Assembly: GCA_942486035.1 (NCBI GenBank)
Contig: CALNXK010000008.1
Location: 217,501 to 281,500 of the forward strand
DNA: 64,000 nucleotides
Direction of reading: 5' to 3'
From: Porites lobata
Lineage: Eukaryota > Cnidaria > Anthozoa > Scleractinia > Poritidae
Each line of letters opens with the position of its first letter. Position 1 is the stretch's first letter. A program made the position numbers and the translations under genes. Below, in pieces: positions 42,401-57,400 of this stretch. The notes beneath the pieces were generated by a model. It was given only the letters and a program-made list of their open reading frames with translations, was not told the DNA's origin and made no database searches.

Positions 42401-45400
42401 GATTCTGCTAGTTTTCTTCCTTGTTTCCTTGTTTTTTTCTTCGTTAAGGACCAAACAGCTTCTTTTCAATTAAAGCAAATCATTGTGTTTTTGAACTAAG
42501 TGTTCCGTGTGTGTGTTTATTTCATTGCGTGATTGCGACCGAGTTTGATTCAGATTATAGAATTCAGTACAACCAGTTCAGAGTTGTACTGCATGCAGTT
42601 GATAGTTTGAATGTTAAACATGAACTACGATTGAAAAAAATAAAGCAATTCTGTATCATGCAGACATTTCCAAACGATATTTCTCGGTTTGCCACTTGAA
42701 AATCGTGTTTTACTTTTTGCATGAATTAAAGCAAAGGTCAAGGAGTAGTGAGTCACTGGATGGCATTAACGGTCGGTCGATTGAGATGTTACTGAGGGAG
42801 TAATAACGACTCGAAGTAATCGGATGAAATTCAGGCTATGAGAAAGGTGGAATGAGTGGAAAAATGGTGTGTGCAGTTCAATCATACATTGTCTAAGTTA
42901 TTGACAGCATGTATAACAGAAGATTACCAGATGTTAAAAATTTACTTCCTTGAAAAGCAAAACCTGCTCCACTATAAACATGAGTACAGAAAACTATAGT
43001 TTATTACAGTGCAAGTGTTATTATTAAAAGCAGCCTTGTGTCGTTGACATCCAGAAAGGTGGAAGCAGTGAGCAATTCAGTGTAGCTGCAGAATTTGCCA
43101 TTGTAATTTTGTAAAGTTTAATTTAAAACACCTTAACCAGGAAAATCATGCTTTGCTTCATCGAAAAATGCAAAGAAATGAATTTTGTTTGAAGCAATTT
43201 GCGGAGTGGTTGAAGTGGAAGTTGTTGAAAGCTTCTGAGTATGTTGAATACCAAGCCTTCATGTTCAAGCATACATGGGTTTACAGCATATATTCCTCTT
43301 GAATGTCATAAAAATCTATTGCAGTGTTCTGTTCTACTTGGCATTGCAGTGATTTGCCATGCTCAAATGCAAAGTTTTTGCAGTATAAGCTCACAGTGAT
43401 GTGATCCAGGATTATTATCATCCATCAGATTAAGGTTGTTTCATGCAATATTGGTCTGAAATCAAATCATACCTTCAGTGTATTTTTTATTGGAAATTGA
43501 ACTTACACTTTGTGCTCATTCAGTTTTGAAAACAGTGTATAACCAAATTGTACACCTGACCACTCAACTTATAAATCTGGTATTATTTTTAGCCTCAGTA
43601 ACTACAGTACTCACTGTATTTGTTTTTCTTTTTTTGTTGTTTTACAATTATTTTGAGTGAAGAATTTAGCTATTAAAAGTTTACATCAAGGACAACCACA
43701 TAGTGGAGCTCCAGTCTTTAATTCAAGACAAGAAAATGCTGGTATGTAAACCATAAATGTGATTCCAGGGTTTGAGCCTGGTTGCACCATTGTGCCAATC
43801 CCGCAATAAAATTTAAAATGTCCCACCAGAAAACGATTGAGGGGTCATTTTGTTACCTCCAGCATCTAGAAAAAGACCCGAAAAAATTACAATTCAGTGC
43901 AGTGAATTGTATATAACAAGCAGAGCGCAAATCGTGAAAAACAAAGTCTGCAAAATGTTGAAAAGTGTGGCCAAATTATCAAAGTTTCCACTGGAATTTT
44001 CGTTTGAAGCATGTTGTGTGCTAGGTCATGTTTCCATCATGGTCTAGTGAACATGCCACATGCTTAGCCAAGCATGAAGCTGCGAAGCATGTAGTCTGGT
44101 GATTTCTTTCCAGAAATGTCTGAACCAACATGAAAGTGTGCTTGAGCAGGAGAGAGTTCTTTTGCTTCTAGTGGAAGCCCCTCATATAAGATGTTCAACA
44201 ACTAAGTAATGAAACTGAATTGTTACTACTTGATGATTTGCAGTGAAATGTTGCAACAACAACAAATATGGTAAACTGATAAATATGGCACAACAAAGTT
44301 GTTGGTCTTGTTCTTTTACAAAAATATAATAGTCACATTCTTTTATTTAGTGGTCACTATCAGCTGCTGGTTGTAAGAGAATCATAACCTTAACAGAGAA
44401 AGATGAAAAGAGGCATGCCACCTTAGTTATGATCATTCTCTTGCAGCAGGCAATGAGTCTGGCACAAAACTCATGTATGAATAAAAGATTGCTTAAACAA
44501 TGCATAGCACTCTAATGTATAAACCAGGAGAGTCTGTTTAACAAAAAAAAAATACAGGCTTGAAAAGTGAATTATTGCAAGATTCCTGCTTGTTTCAATG
44601 GCCATAGTCTTGTCCAAAATACTCTAACAGTCATGCAGTTTATGAAAAAAACTATACATTCATGTGCTTTTCTTAATTTTTTTTTACTTTGTAGGTGATG
44701 TAAAAATAAAACAGTTTGCTTTAAGTGACAAGGAAAAAGTTATAAAAGATCAGTTCTTGAAAAGGTAAATGTGTTCATTGTGACAGAATAATATTGATTT
44801 ACAATACATTTTATTTGTGAAGACTAGACACAATGCAAGCTGGAAGGCATTTACCATACTGTATATATTATACATGTACCTTGGGTACATTTAATAAACG
44901 TTGTGCCTTGTGGATTCTACTGGACAGGTCTACTTTGCATTTGTGGATTAAAATGGCTTTTACATAAGTATCAGTCAGGGCTTCTGATGTTTCGCGTGGT
45001 CGTAGAGCCACAAAATTCAGGTAAATCCACAAAATCCCCACAAAATCCACAAAAACACAAAAATACAGCAAAAATCGTAGCATTTGAAACTTATTTCAGC
45101 TATTGGGGCTTTTTAATTGCTGTAAACATGCAAATTTAATTATCTTGAAACTGCATCAATGCAACAAGCAAACAACCTCCCAATTACTACCAGGCAAAGA
45201 TTATGTTGTAAATAACTGGGCGCCTTTTTTTTATAATCAACTGCTCTTTCAACAACAATGTGCTTGACAAATGAGCCCATGGCAAAGCTTTTGAGCCCAT
45301 TTCTCAAGCGCATTGTTGTTGAAAGAGCAAATGATTATCTCTGTTAAAAAAGTTAAAAACGCTTGTCAAATTTGATCTCTAGTGAAATTTGCCCACATTC

Positions 45401-48400
45401 CCTCGAAATCGACCATTTTTTACTGATTGTTGTTCGGTGAAGTTTGCCCTGAAAATTCCTGCAAAATCGGGCAGTTTTTGCATGAACTTGTCTCTGAAAA
45501 TCCTGCAAAATTTCACTTTTTTCCGAGACCTATCAGAAGCCCTGATTATTTTATAACTTTCCAGACTTCTCCCAACCCATTGAGTTTTTATTTTAGAAAA
45601 AAATAGAAAAACACAAACACATTTATGCTTTAAATGTCAGCCGAAGTGAAAACAAATTTAATAATGCATGTTGGTACAGATTTTTGGGGTTTGAAATGTC
45701 AAGGTTTATGGCTGAATGAAGTGAATCGTAATTGCTTGATCAGTGTGTACTTTGTTTACCCTTGATGACTTGAACCCTTGCAACCTCGAACCTTGCGCTA
45801 ACTAGAACCAAAGTTGATTTCCCCTGGATTTTTTTTACACATTTACTGTAATTTTATCCTTGGTAACTCAAAGTAATTTTTGCTTCCCTGCAGATCATTT
45901 TCATTTTTTAACCCCCAATAACTGGAACAATGTTTTAAGTGTGTGACAAGTTGAAAAAAAAAATGTTCTGTAGTCTGAAACATTTAATTTATTTCATAAC
46001 AACTGTGTATTCTGTCTTTAATTTTTGGTCGGTCCAGTTCAAATACAGTGTCCAGCCCTGTATAAAATTGTTATTCAAGCTTTGTTGCTTTAATTCCTTT
46101 TCCAGAATATCAATTTATTTCTTGCTGCCCTTGAAGTGACATGTGCACATGATATACTTTGCATTCCTTCACCATCCCATTTGCTCATTTCTTGATTCTC
46201 AATTATTTTCTTTGAAATCCCAAAAATTTGAACTCCTTATATATGTGACTTGAACTTCTTTTGATTTCCCTACAAGAAGGTTTGAATTATTAGGAGGCGA
46301 CTGTTCTTTCATGCAAATGCACTACTCAACCAATCAGAGCATATGTACTGTCTTTATTTAGTTAGTTATTTTTTAAGTTAGGTATGTTATGATTAAAGGC
46401 ATTATTATTTTAATCTAACTTTCTTGATACAATATAACAAATAAGCTGAACACAGCTCTACTTTATCAAGGAATTTGATGGTTTAATAACAAGTACTACT
46501 CTTCAATATTATTATTTTAAAGTAATGAAGATACTGTGTGTGCTCTAGTTTTGAGCTGTATGTACCCATTTCTTCAAAAGGTTGAAACTTAAAGAATCTT
46601 TATAACATACTGTATCAAAGCATAATACATTAATTATATTATTATTGATATGCATTTTTAGAAGAGCTCTCTTGTCCGTAAAGCGCATGCAGTGCAGCAC
46701 CATGGGTAAAAACATTGGTTATTTATGCATCCAAGAAATTTTAGCCTTTTGACAAAATTGGCCGCATGCATGTACGTCCACTCCTTCATGTAAGCTGGAG
46801 TGAAATTCTCCTTTCAAGATCCTGAGTACTTTGGTGGTAAATCGCATGGCCCAACGGACTTTTCAAGAAAAAACAACAGCAAAGCCGAGTCTTTGTTTGA
46901 ACTAAATCCTTATCAGCAAACAGATTTGCATCTTTTTTTCAGGAATACATGTATATCAAACAGCTCAATTCGAATTTGAAATGGCATAATTATGGAACTG
47001 GGAGAAATACTGGAATATTTCTATACTGGGCCCTCATTTAATGTAGAGAGCGGTTATTTGCATCTCCAACTCAAATCTAATTAGCAGCAGGGTATTTTTG
47101 AAAGGACTAAAAGTTATTTTGCAAGCAAAGGTGATAGAAAACTTTTTTGTGTTTGCATAGCCTGGTAGTTAAACACTGGAGGTGTTGGGAATCAGAATTC
47201 TAAAGCCTCAAGTTTGTCTGAGGGTTGCATATTAATTGTTTGCCATTATATTAATTGTTAATAACTCACCAGAATTAAAAGCAAATTTGGTAGCTGGCTC
47301 AATTCAATAGTTTTAGCAGCAGGAGACTGGAGCCGGATAAGAAGGAAAGAACTGAACGCAATGAACACATCAGAATGCAAAAATGTGCTAACCTTACTAT
47401 AATTATTTGTCTTTGCTTCAATTCTGATTGGGTTAAACATCAAATTTTGTGAAGTCTTCGCAAAGTAGCGCGTACATTAATCCCTTCGTTTTCTAACAAA
47501 CTTCCTTATAACAAATCTCGTCTGAATCTAAGTAACACAGAAATCCCATGTAATTAATATATAATATTGTAAACTTTCTTGGCTATTATTTTCAACTCTA
47601 ACTTATGACTGGTCGAAATCTTTTAACACCCCTTAAAAACGGAGTTTTAAAATACATTTTATTTGATAAACTGCCTTTAGTAGGTTTATGCATCCTCTGT
47701 GTGAAATGAAAACATTCCTATGTGAGGATCACATTTGTCTTAATCAAATCATTATTTACAACTAAGAGCAATAACAACGGTGTCAGCTACCAAAATGTCC
47801 CTTAAAAAGAGAATTCACTCTGCTTCAAACTTTTTACCATGCTAATATTCCATCTTGTTTTGTAGGTCGTCAAATGTTGGCAAACTTTTCTGGGGTTGAA
47901 TTTTATACTAACAAGAACGCTCTTAGTAGTGTTGAGTCTGGCTTGCTTGGAGATAAGTTTTGTTGTTAAAGGCGCCGGTGCTGTTATACTACTTTTTTGT
48001 TTGGAATACAAAACGAGTGTTACGTGTCATAAGGTTAATACTCAAAAAATAAAAAAATTGCAAGGAGAGACAGGCTGCACAACTTAACCTCAAACTGGTG
48101 TGAAACCTTTGAAAACCTTCTACATATCGATATTGCTCCACTGAGGAGTACTCTTTCAGGGATTTTACACTCAAAAAATTGAACGATGGTTTTTATCGGT
48201 ATCAGGGGTCCATGACTCTTTCAGTATAAATATACATAGCTTCTTTGTACTGGACAAAATTATGGCTTGGTACAGCATATATGTTCAGCACAGGAAAAAT
48301 GTGTAAGTTTAACAGAACCTCGTACAACACACAGTTAATTCAGTTCGCGCGTATTCCTGCTCAATTTGTTGTCCGTTTTATAAGATATCAATACCGCGTG

Positions 48401-51400
48401 AAAGTAATTACATTTTCCGTAGCTGCTTAGTATCGTCTTTTAATATCTCAGTACAGTGTCAGAGTACAATGTTTAGAGTTGTACATAGCATGCATTTTAG
48501 ATAGATAGATAGATAAGAACTTTATTTTAGCACTACAAAAAGATCAACATTGCTGGTGGGGTGCATACAACAATAAATTACAAGAAAAATAAAGAGTACT
48601 GAAAGCAAATGTACTATTAAAAATTAAAAACTGTTAAAGTTTTTTCTTTTATTACAGTATCACTGGGATAAAGCATTTCATTTTCCAGGGAAATTTCACT
48701 TTCTCGTCAAAACAATCACTGACTCAGACAGACTCAGATTAGTTTACTTGAATTTAGCATTCAGTACAGCGAACGGGGTTATGTTCTGTGAAATTTATCT
48801 ACAGTCTGCGGCTCACATCACCACTGGTCCACCATTTATTTATTCATTTCTTTTTCAAGTTCATTTTCAAGTTCTTAAAAGATCCTCGATCCCTAATTCC
48901 TCGATCTTCGATCCTCAATCCTCGATCCTCGATCCTCGATCCTGGTTTTCCAGAAAACCTTGAAGTTTTGCTGATTAAGATTATTCTTTTTTTTTCGACC
49001 ACTGAAGTGATCAGTAACTGTTGTTCCAAAATAATCAACCCTTTCAAGCGATAGAATTCTTGGACTAACCCGTTCCAGGAAAGCTCGATATGGGATTTCT
49101 ATTCTATGGACATGAAGTGCTCCAAGTATAGTGCGCGGATAGTCAGGTTCAAAACTACCCGTATAAACACATCCGTGACACATTTGTAACGTTAGGGTGG
49201 ATTTCCACTGACACGTTTTTGGCTCCGCAAGTTAATGCAAGTAAATTTTAATGACATAATGAAATGGAGCTAAGATATAAAGTGTTGAGATTAAGTGTCA
49301 AGTTGAGCGAGTTTTTACTTTTTCGCTTACATAATTGTACATGCGAACTTTCATACAGTGCCTCTGTTTTATTTGAGAACACAAATTTTACGCACGTACG
49401 CACGTAAAAATTATGTGACAGTGGATACTTTATATCTCAAGTATTTATAAAGTGCAACACGACTTCACATGTTAACAAGTGTGAAAATCTATCAATTAAA
49501 TAAATAAAACAAAGTAAATCTATTTAACCGTAGATTTCAGAAAGTAATTGCAACAATATTCTGAGAAACGTGACACCTTAAAACACCACAAAATAGGATT
49601 TCCCCGCTATAATATTTTCTCATCCTACTTGGGGATATTTCCTTTTTAATTAGTGCCTGCATGTCGTGCATAATGACACGAAAATCAATCCATCTGAGGA
49701 AAATTACATCATTGCCAAACTTTCAGTCATTGCCGAAAATATACCTCATGCTCATCATGAGACTCATTTGCGTACAGTGAAAGTCGCCGTGATTCTTATC
49801 CCCAGTTTCCATGGTCTTCGCTAGGAACGCGTGGCCTACAAACTAGGTCCCACCGACAAAAAAGAAAGGACTGCATTTTTAGAGTCTTGCTCTGCTAAAG
49901 TAAGCTCGACTAATATTTAAAAGATTATATGAAAGTTCAGAAAAAGAAAAATACTGTGGTTACAAGTCTTTGTGTTACTACGCTTTACTAGCATTACTAG
50001 CTAGGTGTCCAAGGTATATACAGTCTGTGTTTAACTTGGTAGTGGACCTCCTTATGGACATCCATGTTATGGTCGATTAACAGCTGTTAAAAAACCTCCT
50101 GGTATCCACTGACCAGTGTCATTCATTGAGGTGACATGTTTTTTAAGGTTATCCACTGACCAGTGATTGGTTTTAATTGATTGAAGGCTCAGGTCCATAA
50201 TGAAAAGGCCATAATTATAATAAATAACTTATTAACCTCGTCTGTTAGGTCATTCAGGGAAACCTAGCTCAGAATCGGCCTTGATGTATTGACTGAGTGA
50301 TACATCAAAGCCTTGGTCTGAGATTCCCCTGTAATGACCTTACTCTTGGTTAGTAAGTAGTATATAAAATTAAAAAAGCGCTTCAAATTACAATAATAAT
50401 AATAATAATATTATTATTATTTTTAGTGAACACCAGGTCATAAGTAGTGTCTTTGTTTTAATGTTTTCTCACAAGCAAAACCTGAAAACTTCAGATTAGT
50501 CACATGAACACTGCATAATATTGGGTGGGGTCAAAACATTGCCAATTTCATTTGCTAACTTTCAAAGTTAATTTAATTTCATTGGTCAAAAATGACACTA
50601 TGATAATGGACTGTCAATTAACATTGAAAAGGTAAAACATTACTATGCACTATTTTTGTCACACGTCAAAGGTGAATGCAAATGGGAGTAATTGAAACAA
50701 GACGCTATGTAGCGTACACTTCGGCGTCGTGGTTGTGGCACTGATTAATTGTAAATGTGGAGGAATAAAGAAATGAAATATGGTAAGAGTAAGGTGTTGA
50801 TTTGTGAAATTATGGGATTTGTCAGGGTATTCCGAAAAGAGCAACATCCAAGAGGCCTACTTGCCCAAAACGAGCATTTCCTGACAAAATTAATTGTCTC
50901 TAAGATATTTTAATTAGCTCAGTTATGCTCTGATGACTTGATACAAATCCTTCTAAATTTGACTTGGGGCTAAAGGTCTAGACCTAAGTCAAATATGAGG
51001 TTACTGGCAGTGAATAACAAGTCTAACAAAACAAACAGTGAAAAAATAATTCTCTATCTTTCTTAGTCACATCAGGCTTCAAAAAGAGCATAGCAGTCTC
51101 ATGTACTGGTCAAAGATAATTGTAAGGCATGGGTAAGGAGTCAATTATGTTGAGCATGGAATTGGCTAAAACTCAATGTTACGAGTTCGAATGTTTTGAG
51201 GATAATTATTCACTGACTATCAGCATGCAGGGACGTCAGATTAACACAAGGAAGTTTAATATCAGAGGAACATAACCTTTACAGAGCTTTAAAACACAGC
51301 ATCCGCCAACACAAACTTGACTTGAATTTAAGTAAAACTAAACAGCCTCTGCCAATAATAACAAACTCTCACTTGAACTTCAGATATCTTACAGCTTCCG

Positions 51401-54400
51401 CCAACTTGTAAACACAGAACTTGAAAATCGACCTTTGTCACACTTGACTAAACACAGCAGTCCAGCTCTTGGGAAAAAAACTTAGTTCGTCAAAAGAAGT
51501 CGCTCGGAACTTGTATACCGTTTGACATGAGGTTCTTTAAAATACCAAACAGGCGAATAGTAGTAGCTTTTCGACATATTTTATGATTTCAGTAACTGAT
51601 GCAAATCTGCTGACTTATGCTAAAATGTAAACATGCCTTAATTAATTATTCATGAATAATCCAAAAACGTAGAGAACATTCGAGAAAGTCACGCAACGCA
51701 TGAAAGCAATTTTACTATGTAACACTCACCAAAGACAGCACTTTGTGCATCATCTTGTAAATTTAAATTCATCATAAAACAGTTCGAAAGGGTCAAGGAC
51801 TCACTCGTAAAATGTTTTTCAACACTCGAAGAGAAATTTCGTGTCTGCGTGGCCACGTAATACCCTCTATTTATTCCTTGAGTAAATTTAAGACTAAACT
51901 CGAAGTGATCTCAAGATATCACGAAGTAGTCTATGCAGTCTCATTTCATGAAATAGCCGAAACAAGCCGAAAAGTCACGAACTTGTACGCCCAATCTTGT
52001 CCTGAACTACCTTGGGTCGCAGTAGCACAGTTGGGTAATCCCTCAACTTATAGTCACTTCTGATCTGATGGGTCGCACAGATGAGTTGGTTCAAATCCCG
52101 GGAAAGCCAAAATAATAATTCTTTCTTCCTCGAAAAAGTTAAAGAATAAATCAAAGAAATCGAAGTGATCTCGAGATATCTCGAACTAATGCACCTCTCA
52201 CTTCATCAAATAGCCGAATAAAACCGAAAACCTACAGACTTTGCATGCCCAATCTTGTCAAAAAAAGTCAACTTTGATACATTCCTGAGCGTCGCGAATA
52301 CTTTACTTTGCACTTCGCCGAAGTAATAAGGCTGGGTTAGTGCCTTATGTGGGTACCTTTATTGTCTGTCTCTGAAAGAATAATGATTCTAATTCTTGTT
52401 CCTTGAAAACATCTTGAATTCTTTATTTCCAGCTTTCCAGCTTTGGAGTGTAATGTTGCAATTACTATAGTGATTTGATTTAGCACCTGGGGCGCCTATT
52501 TGCTTTTGGTACTGTGCACGACCTGAAATGATCCCCGACCCTAAATGATCCCCCAATTTTTTTGCACGCAACCTGAAATGATCCCCGAGGAATTATTGGA
52601 ATGAAATGGGATGACGTTTAATTCCCAAGGATGCTAGAATTTCTAGAATAAAGTAAATTAAAGAATTTTTACTCAGATTGTTTGAAGTGTTGATGTATTT
52701 ATAAATTTTGGACAATTTATTAAATAATTATAACTCCTTTTTAATAAATTTTGCAAGAAACTTTAGAGTTTAAATTGGAGGTTGAAATCAGTCGTGCAAA
52801 TAGCATCTCGTTAGGCCTGGTTTAAATGTCAAATTTCACATGTGCCGAGTCTGATACCTATTTGGCTCTACTTAATAACGAAATCTGCCATTTTAGACAT
52901 CGAATCATGAGCGAGTTTTCATAGAGTTGGGAAAAAATTGAGAATTGTGGGTTATAATAAATTAAACATGATTTTAAAATTCGATTCGGCACAAAAGACA
53001 ACGGTTGAACTTCTGTCGAGATTTGACTGGCTCAGTCGAAGATGCAACAGAAGTCGCATTGTCAAATTTAATTTTAGTTAAGCGTCAAACTTCCTACGCA
53101 TTCAATACCTTTAAATTTGGCACATGTGAAATGTGATGTTTAAACCGGGCCTTACTGTAACAAGTAACAGTCTTCACTTCCTGTTGGTACCCATTAAGGT
53201 ACGTAGTATTCACATAACCGTTTATTTCTGTCAATTCCGTCAAACTGAACTGAACTGTTACTGAACTGTAACAATACGTAATACAAAACTCTCTGCCTCT
53301 GTTAGGGAAAAAAGTGAGTATAAAAACAACCATGAAATTAATGGTAAACAAGAACAACTGAATACAACAGCAAGGCGATAAAAAACCTTAACCTGTTGGT
53401 TAACATGCAGATGCAGGAACTTTAAAACCTGAACCATATAAAATAATTCAGTAGAAAGAACAAAACTGTAATAACAACAATAATTGGTACTGGTTAGAGC
53501 CAAGTGTGTAGCTTTCAAAATATGTTATTGATTATAAATCCAGATGTATGTTGGATACGGTAAATGCTTAACTGTGATAAGGAATTAAACTGGGTAGAAA
53601 GCCTTGCAGTCTATCAACAATTATACAATGAGTCTCCTCATAGCTCCTTAGGGATAGCAACACCCTTTGAAGTATATTATGGCTAGGAGCCCAACAAAGG
53701 GGGGTGCTAAATCAAATCATTACGGCATTGTGATTGAATTTTTTGTATTTTGCATGTACATGATTTACAGACAAGACTTGAAAAAACCCACAAAAAAACT
53801 TGTACAGCCAACAGTAGTGTTACCAGAAGCTAGTAGAAGAAAAGAGACAGCTGAAGAAACTAGCAGATCAGCTGACAATCCTGTGGTGACAGCTGCAGCC
53901 ATTGCTGCGGCTGCAGCTTCTGCAGCAACTGGACCTTTCCTACAGGTAAACATTAAGAATACCACCAAACCACCCAATATGAAATCAACTGAGCTCTATA
54001 CAATTGTTGAAAGTAACATTAAATTGTGGTCTTTAATTGGATTATTGATTTAGGATACATCTAATAATGCACTGTTCAAAGAGGATAGTTGTGGGCCTCA
54101 TTGTTGATTAATTTAGCATTTTACATCGGTCTAAAAGTTTTTTACCCCATAAACATTACTTTAATTTCTGTTGACTCTAAACCATCTTGACTGAGAATAA
54201 TAGTTATTGTGAGACTTAACTCCCCAGCTCCTCTTTGCTGGGTTGTCGTCCACAGATTTTCCACAGTTTTTTTGTCCAGCGGTAAATCCACGTGCATCCA
54301 CAGATCTGCATCGGGTTTGGGCGTGCAAAATGGACGACGGTGAGTTTGAATTTGTTTAACATTTTAATAATCATTTCAGTCCTTTTCGATCCTTTCTTTC

Positions 54401-57400
54401 CTTTGCTTGCTAAGTGAAAAACGTTGTCATTCTCTGTTTATTCGGCTGTTTACAGAACCCGATAGAGAGGAAGTCCATTCTCAAATGATGTAAGTTATTT
54501 TCAAACCACAGTTTGAGATTGAAAATTTTCACTTTCAAAGTATGGTTTGAAAAAAATTTACATCGTTCAATAATGAAAGTCCTCTACTGGCTTCTGTAAA
54601 GAGACGAATGAACAGAGAATGAAAACGTTCTTATCTGAACAACATGCAACAAACAGAAACAAGGATTCAAATGATTAAAATGGTAAACGAATTCAAACTC
54701 ACCGTCGTCCATTTTGCACGCCGATGCAGATCTGTGGTTGCGTGTGGATTTACCACTGGACAAAAAAACTGTGGAAAATCAGTACTGGGCCACCGGGCCG
54801 CTGGCCTGCGGGCCGTGGGGTGCGGGCCGCTGGGCAGCGGACCTGCTTTTGGCAAAACCCCTCTGTACATGGACAGGAGCCCGGCATACAACTTCTATCA
54901 GGCCTATGCAATGGCATTTTTCACAGTTCAGTTTATTTTTAGTATATTTTTAATTACTTTTTTCTCAAAAATAGAAGCACTAGCTTGAATTGTATGAGTG
55001 TGCATCTGTTGTATGATTAAGATTGTATACATGGCAGTATAGTGTTACTTAAAATTTGCCTGAAAATTGATCTAAAAATAAACTGGTCCATGAAATGCTG
55101 TTGCATGTGCACAAGGGAGTTACTCATTACTGGTTATGCACTCCTGACTTGGGTGAAATACCTGGCCCTACATAAATCTTCAATAACCTTGAATACCGTA
55201 TTTATTCGAGATGCCTCTTTGATAGCCATATGAGAGGAATGTGCCACCATCTTGTTTAGTTCACCCGCCTCCAGAGGAAAACCGCTGTCCACAAATTTAA
55301 GACCCATGTTCTTTCCTAGAAGCAGACCCAGATCCTTTCTCGGTTAATGGAATCAACTTCCGTTAAAAAATGCAAAATGCAGGAAGCCACGAATCATTTG
55401 GATGTCTTTCGTTGGAAACAAAAACATATTTTTTGCATATTGATTATGCACCATAAACTATAACCAGGCTAAAAAGTATCCAGATTAGACTACGAGTAGT
55501 CCTCATTTTTCCTCAGGGATAGCAGAGTGAGCGAAATGCAAGGTCTTGAGCTCTCGTCTCCCTTATTTAAGTTTGAGTTGGAGGGGGTGGGGTAGGGGTG
55601 GGCTCTTATTAACTTTCTCTGCCCTTAGGATGAGCGCTTATTTGAGGGGGGGCTAATTTGAGGTTGGGCACTTATTCGAATAAATACGGTACCTCAAAAA
55701 TCCCACCTACATACAGCCACACACACACACACACACACATGCAAAAGAATACTTGCCAAATTTCCCTACCCAAAAAATCCCAGAAGGAAAACATCAACTA
55801 CCCCCCGCCCCCCCTTCCGCTAAAAAAAATAATCCTTTGATCTTCCCTATAACTTTAAATGCAGAGTACCCCTCACCCAGGCTGGGCCACACAATTATGT
55901 GGCAGGTCAAAATTAGATTTTGGGCTAAAGTTTATATTTAAGAGTTTGTTCATGCTTAGTGTGTGTATATCGAGTTATGGATGCACGCGGGAAGTTTGGA
56001 GAGCACGAAAGATGCGTAAGAGTTGCACGAGGCGATAGCCGAGGGCAACTGTAGGGTAAGCACGCGCACCATGTTATAAATATTAATAGGCCCTTTAAAG
56101 ACAGAGATGGCAGATTTCACTTCCCATTCCTACCCGTAAAACCCTACCTGTTCATATTGAAATCTGATAAAGGCACCCCTTTCGGGTGGAGCCCTCCTGT
56201 ATTGGCTATTTTTGCGAGTACCCCCTCCCTACCCCTGTGGATAAAAAACAAAAAACTGTTGAATTTTTTATATTTCTTCTGAAACAAAATGATTTTAGAA
56301 GGAAAAAAAAGAGGATTTCCAAACACTCCTTTGTATTTTCTATACGAATTATTTTTTAGTTTAAGAATAATTAGTTTTATTAAAAATGTTGTTGTGAAAA
56401 GTTGCCATTTTCCTAGCTTCAGCATTCTCTGGAGACTCAGGTTGCTGCTCTTGTAAGTAATTTACAAGTTCTACAAAGCAGAGAACAGGCACTGCAAGAC
56501 AAAGACAAAGAGAGTGAACTGCGGCATCAGATGGAAGAACGGTTACAAAGGCTGGAAGAACTACAGGCAAAGATGCTACAGGCACAGGTTTTTTAACAAC
56601 TCTTTTCATGAAAGTTTTTTTTTCCAGTTTTCTTTGCAGCTAAGCAGAGAGTATATACAATACCTTGAGAGCTATGTATGGCCCAACTAGGTGTTGACAT
56701 TGATAGGTCACCTGTCCATGGCAGATCAAATTTTCCTCACATTGTACTTCTTTTTGTTAGGTTTACAAATAACTTACAAATTTATTTAATGTTGAATGAT
56801 AACAATAATATTTTTCTATTTAAAAGACTACTCAGGCAGCTGCAGTCTTAGGACCAGTTAGTGTGTCTTATCCAGTGACATCACTTGAAGCATCACTGCC
56901 AACATGTAATACAATAACTACCACAAACCCTTCTGGTCCAACTTACCATCAAGTTTCTAGGATGGCTTGGCCAGCTGAGGGAACCCAAGCAAATGAACCC
57001 TACTCCATCCATGCAAAGATTTATGATCCTAGTAAAGAACTCCATCTTTTAACGCAAAGCGTGCCAGCCTTTGGTAAGTAATCTAATGAATGTTGTTTAG
57101 TCTAATGTATGGTCTTATGGTATGTGTATTTCAGTGTTCTTTTTAGGCCTCAGTTACTTATAAATCACAGTCTGAATAATGAATTACAGTTGAGCCTCTC
57201 CGCAAACGGCTACCTTGGAGACAGAAGAAAGTGCCGGCCGTTGTGGAGAGGTGGCCGTTACGAAGAGGTAGGGAGATAATATGGCAATTTTTTTTAAGGG
57301 TGTACAATATGTTTATTGTGCTAAGTTCGTGCTTACTGTATCTCTAGTCTGCTTGCATTCCGCCTTGTCTCTTAAAACCTGTCTAGTTCTTATCTCGCGT

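Noticed and set aside
42511..42699. 62-codon frame inside the 41925-42837 element
   Set aside because: Too short for a transposase, no DDE or zinc-finger residues in order; taken as a chance frame.
47802..48087. Overlapping short frames around an apparent TTTTGTAG acceptor at 47867
   Set aside because: The flanking TALPID3-like exons at 44764 and 53771 join in phase directly, and no donor or conserved peptide supports an extra exon.
52023..52098. Possible second tRNA gene
   Set aside because: Box spacing fits, but no cloverleaf can be drawn and it lies inside a repeated segment.
54781..54890. GC-rich frame with Gly/Pro-like translation (GPLGSG)
   Set aside because: Composition is driven by a GGGCCGCTGG repeat next to a foldback element; there is no homology or splice context.
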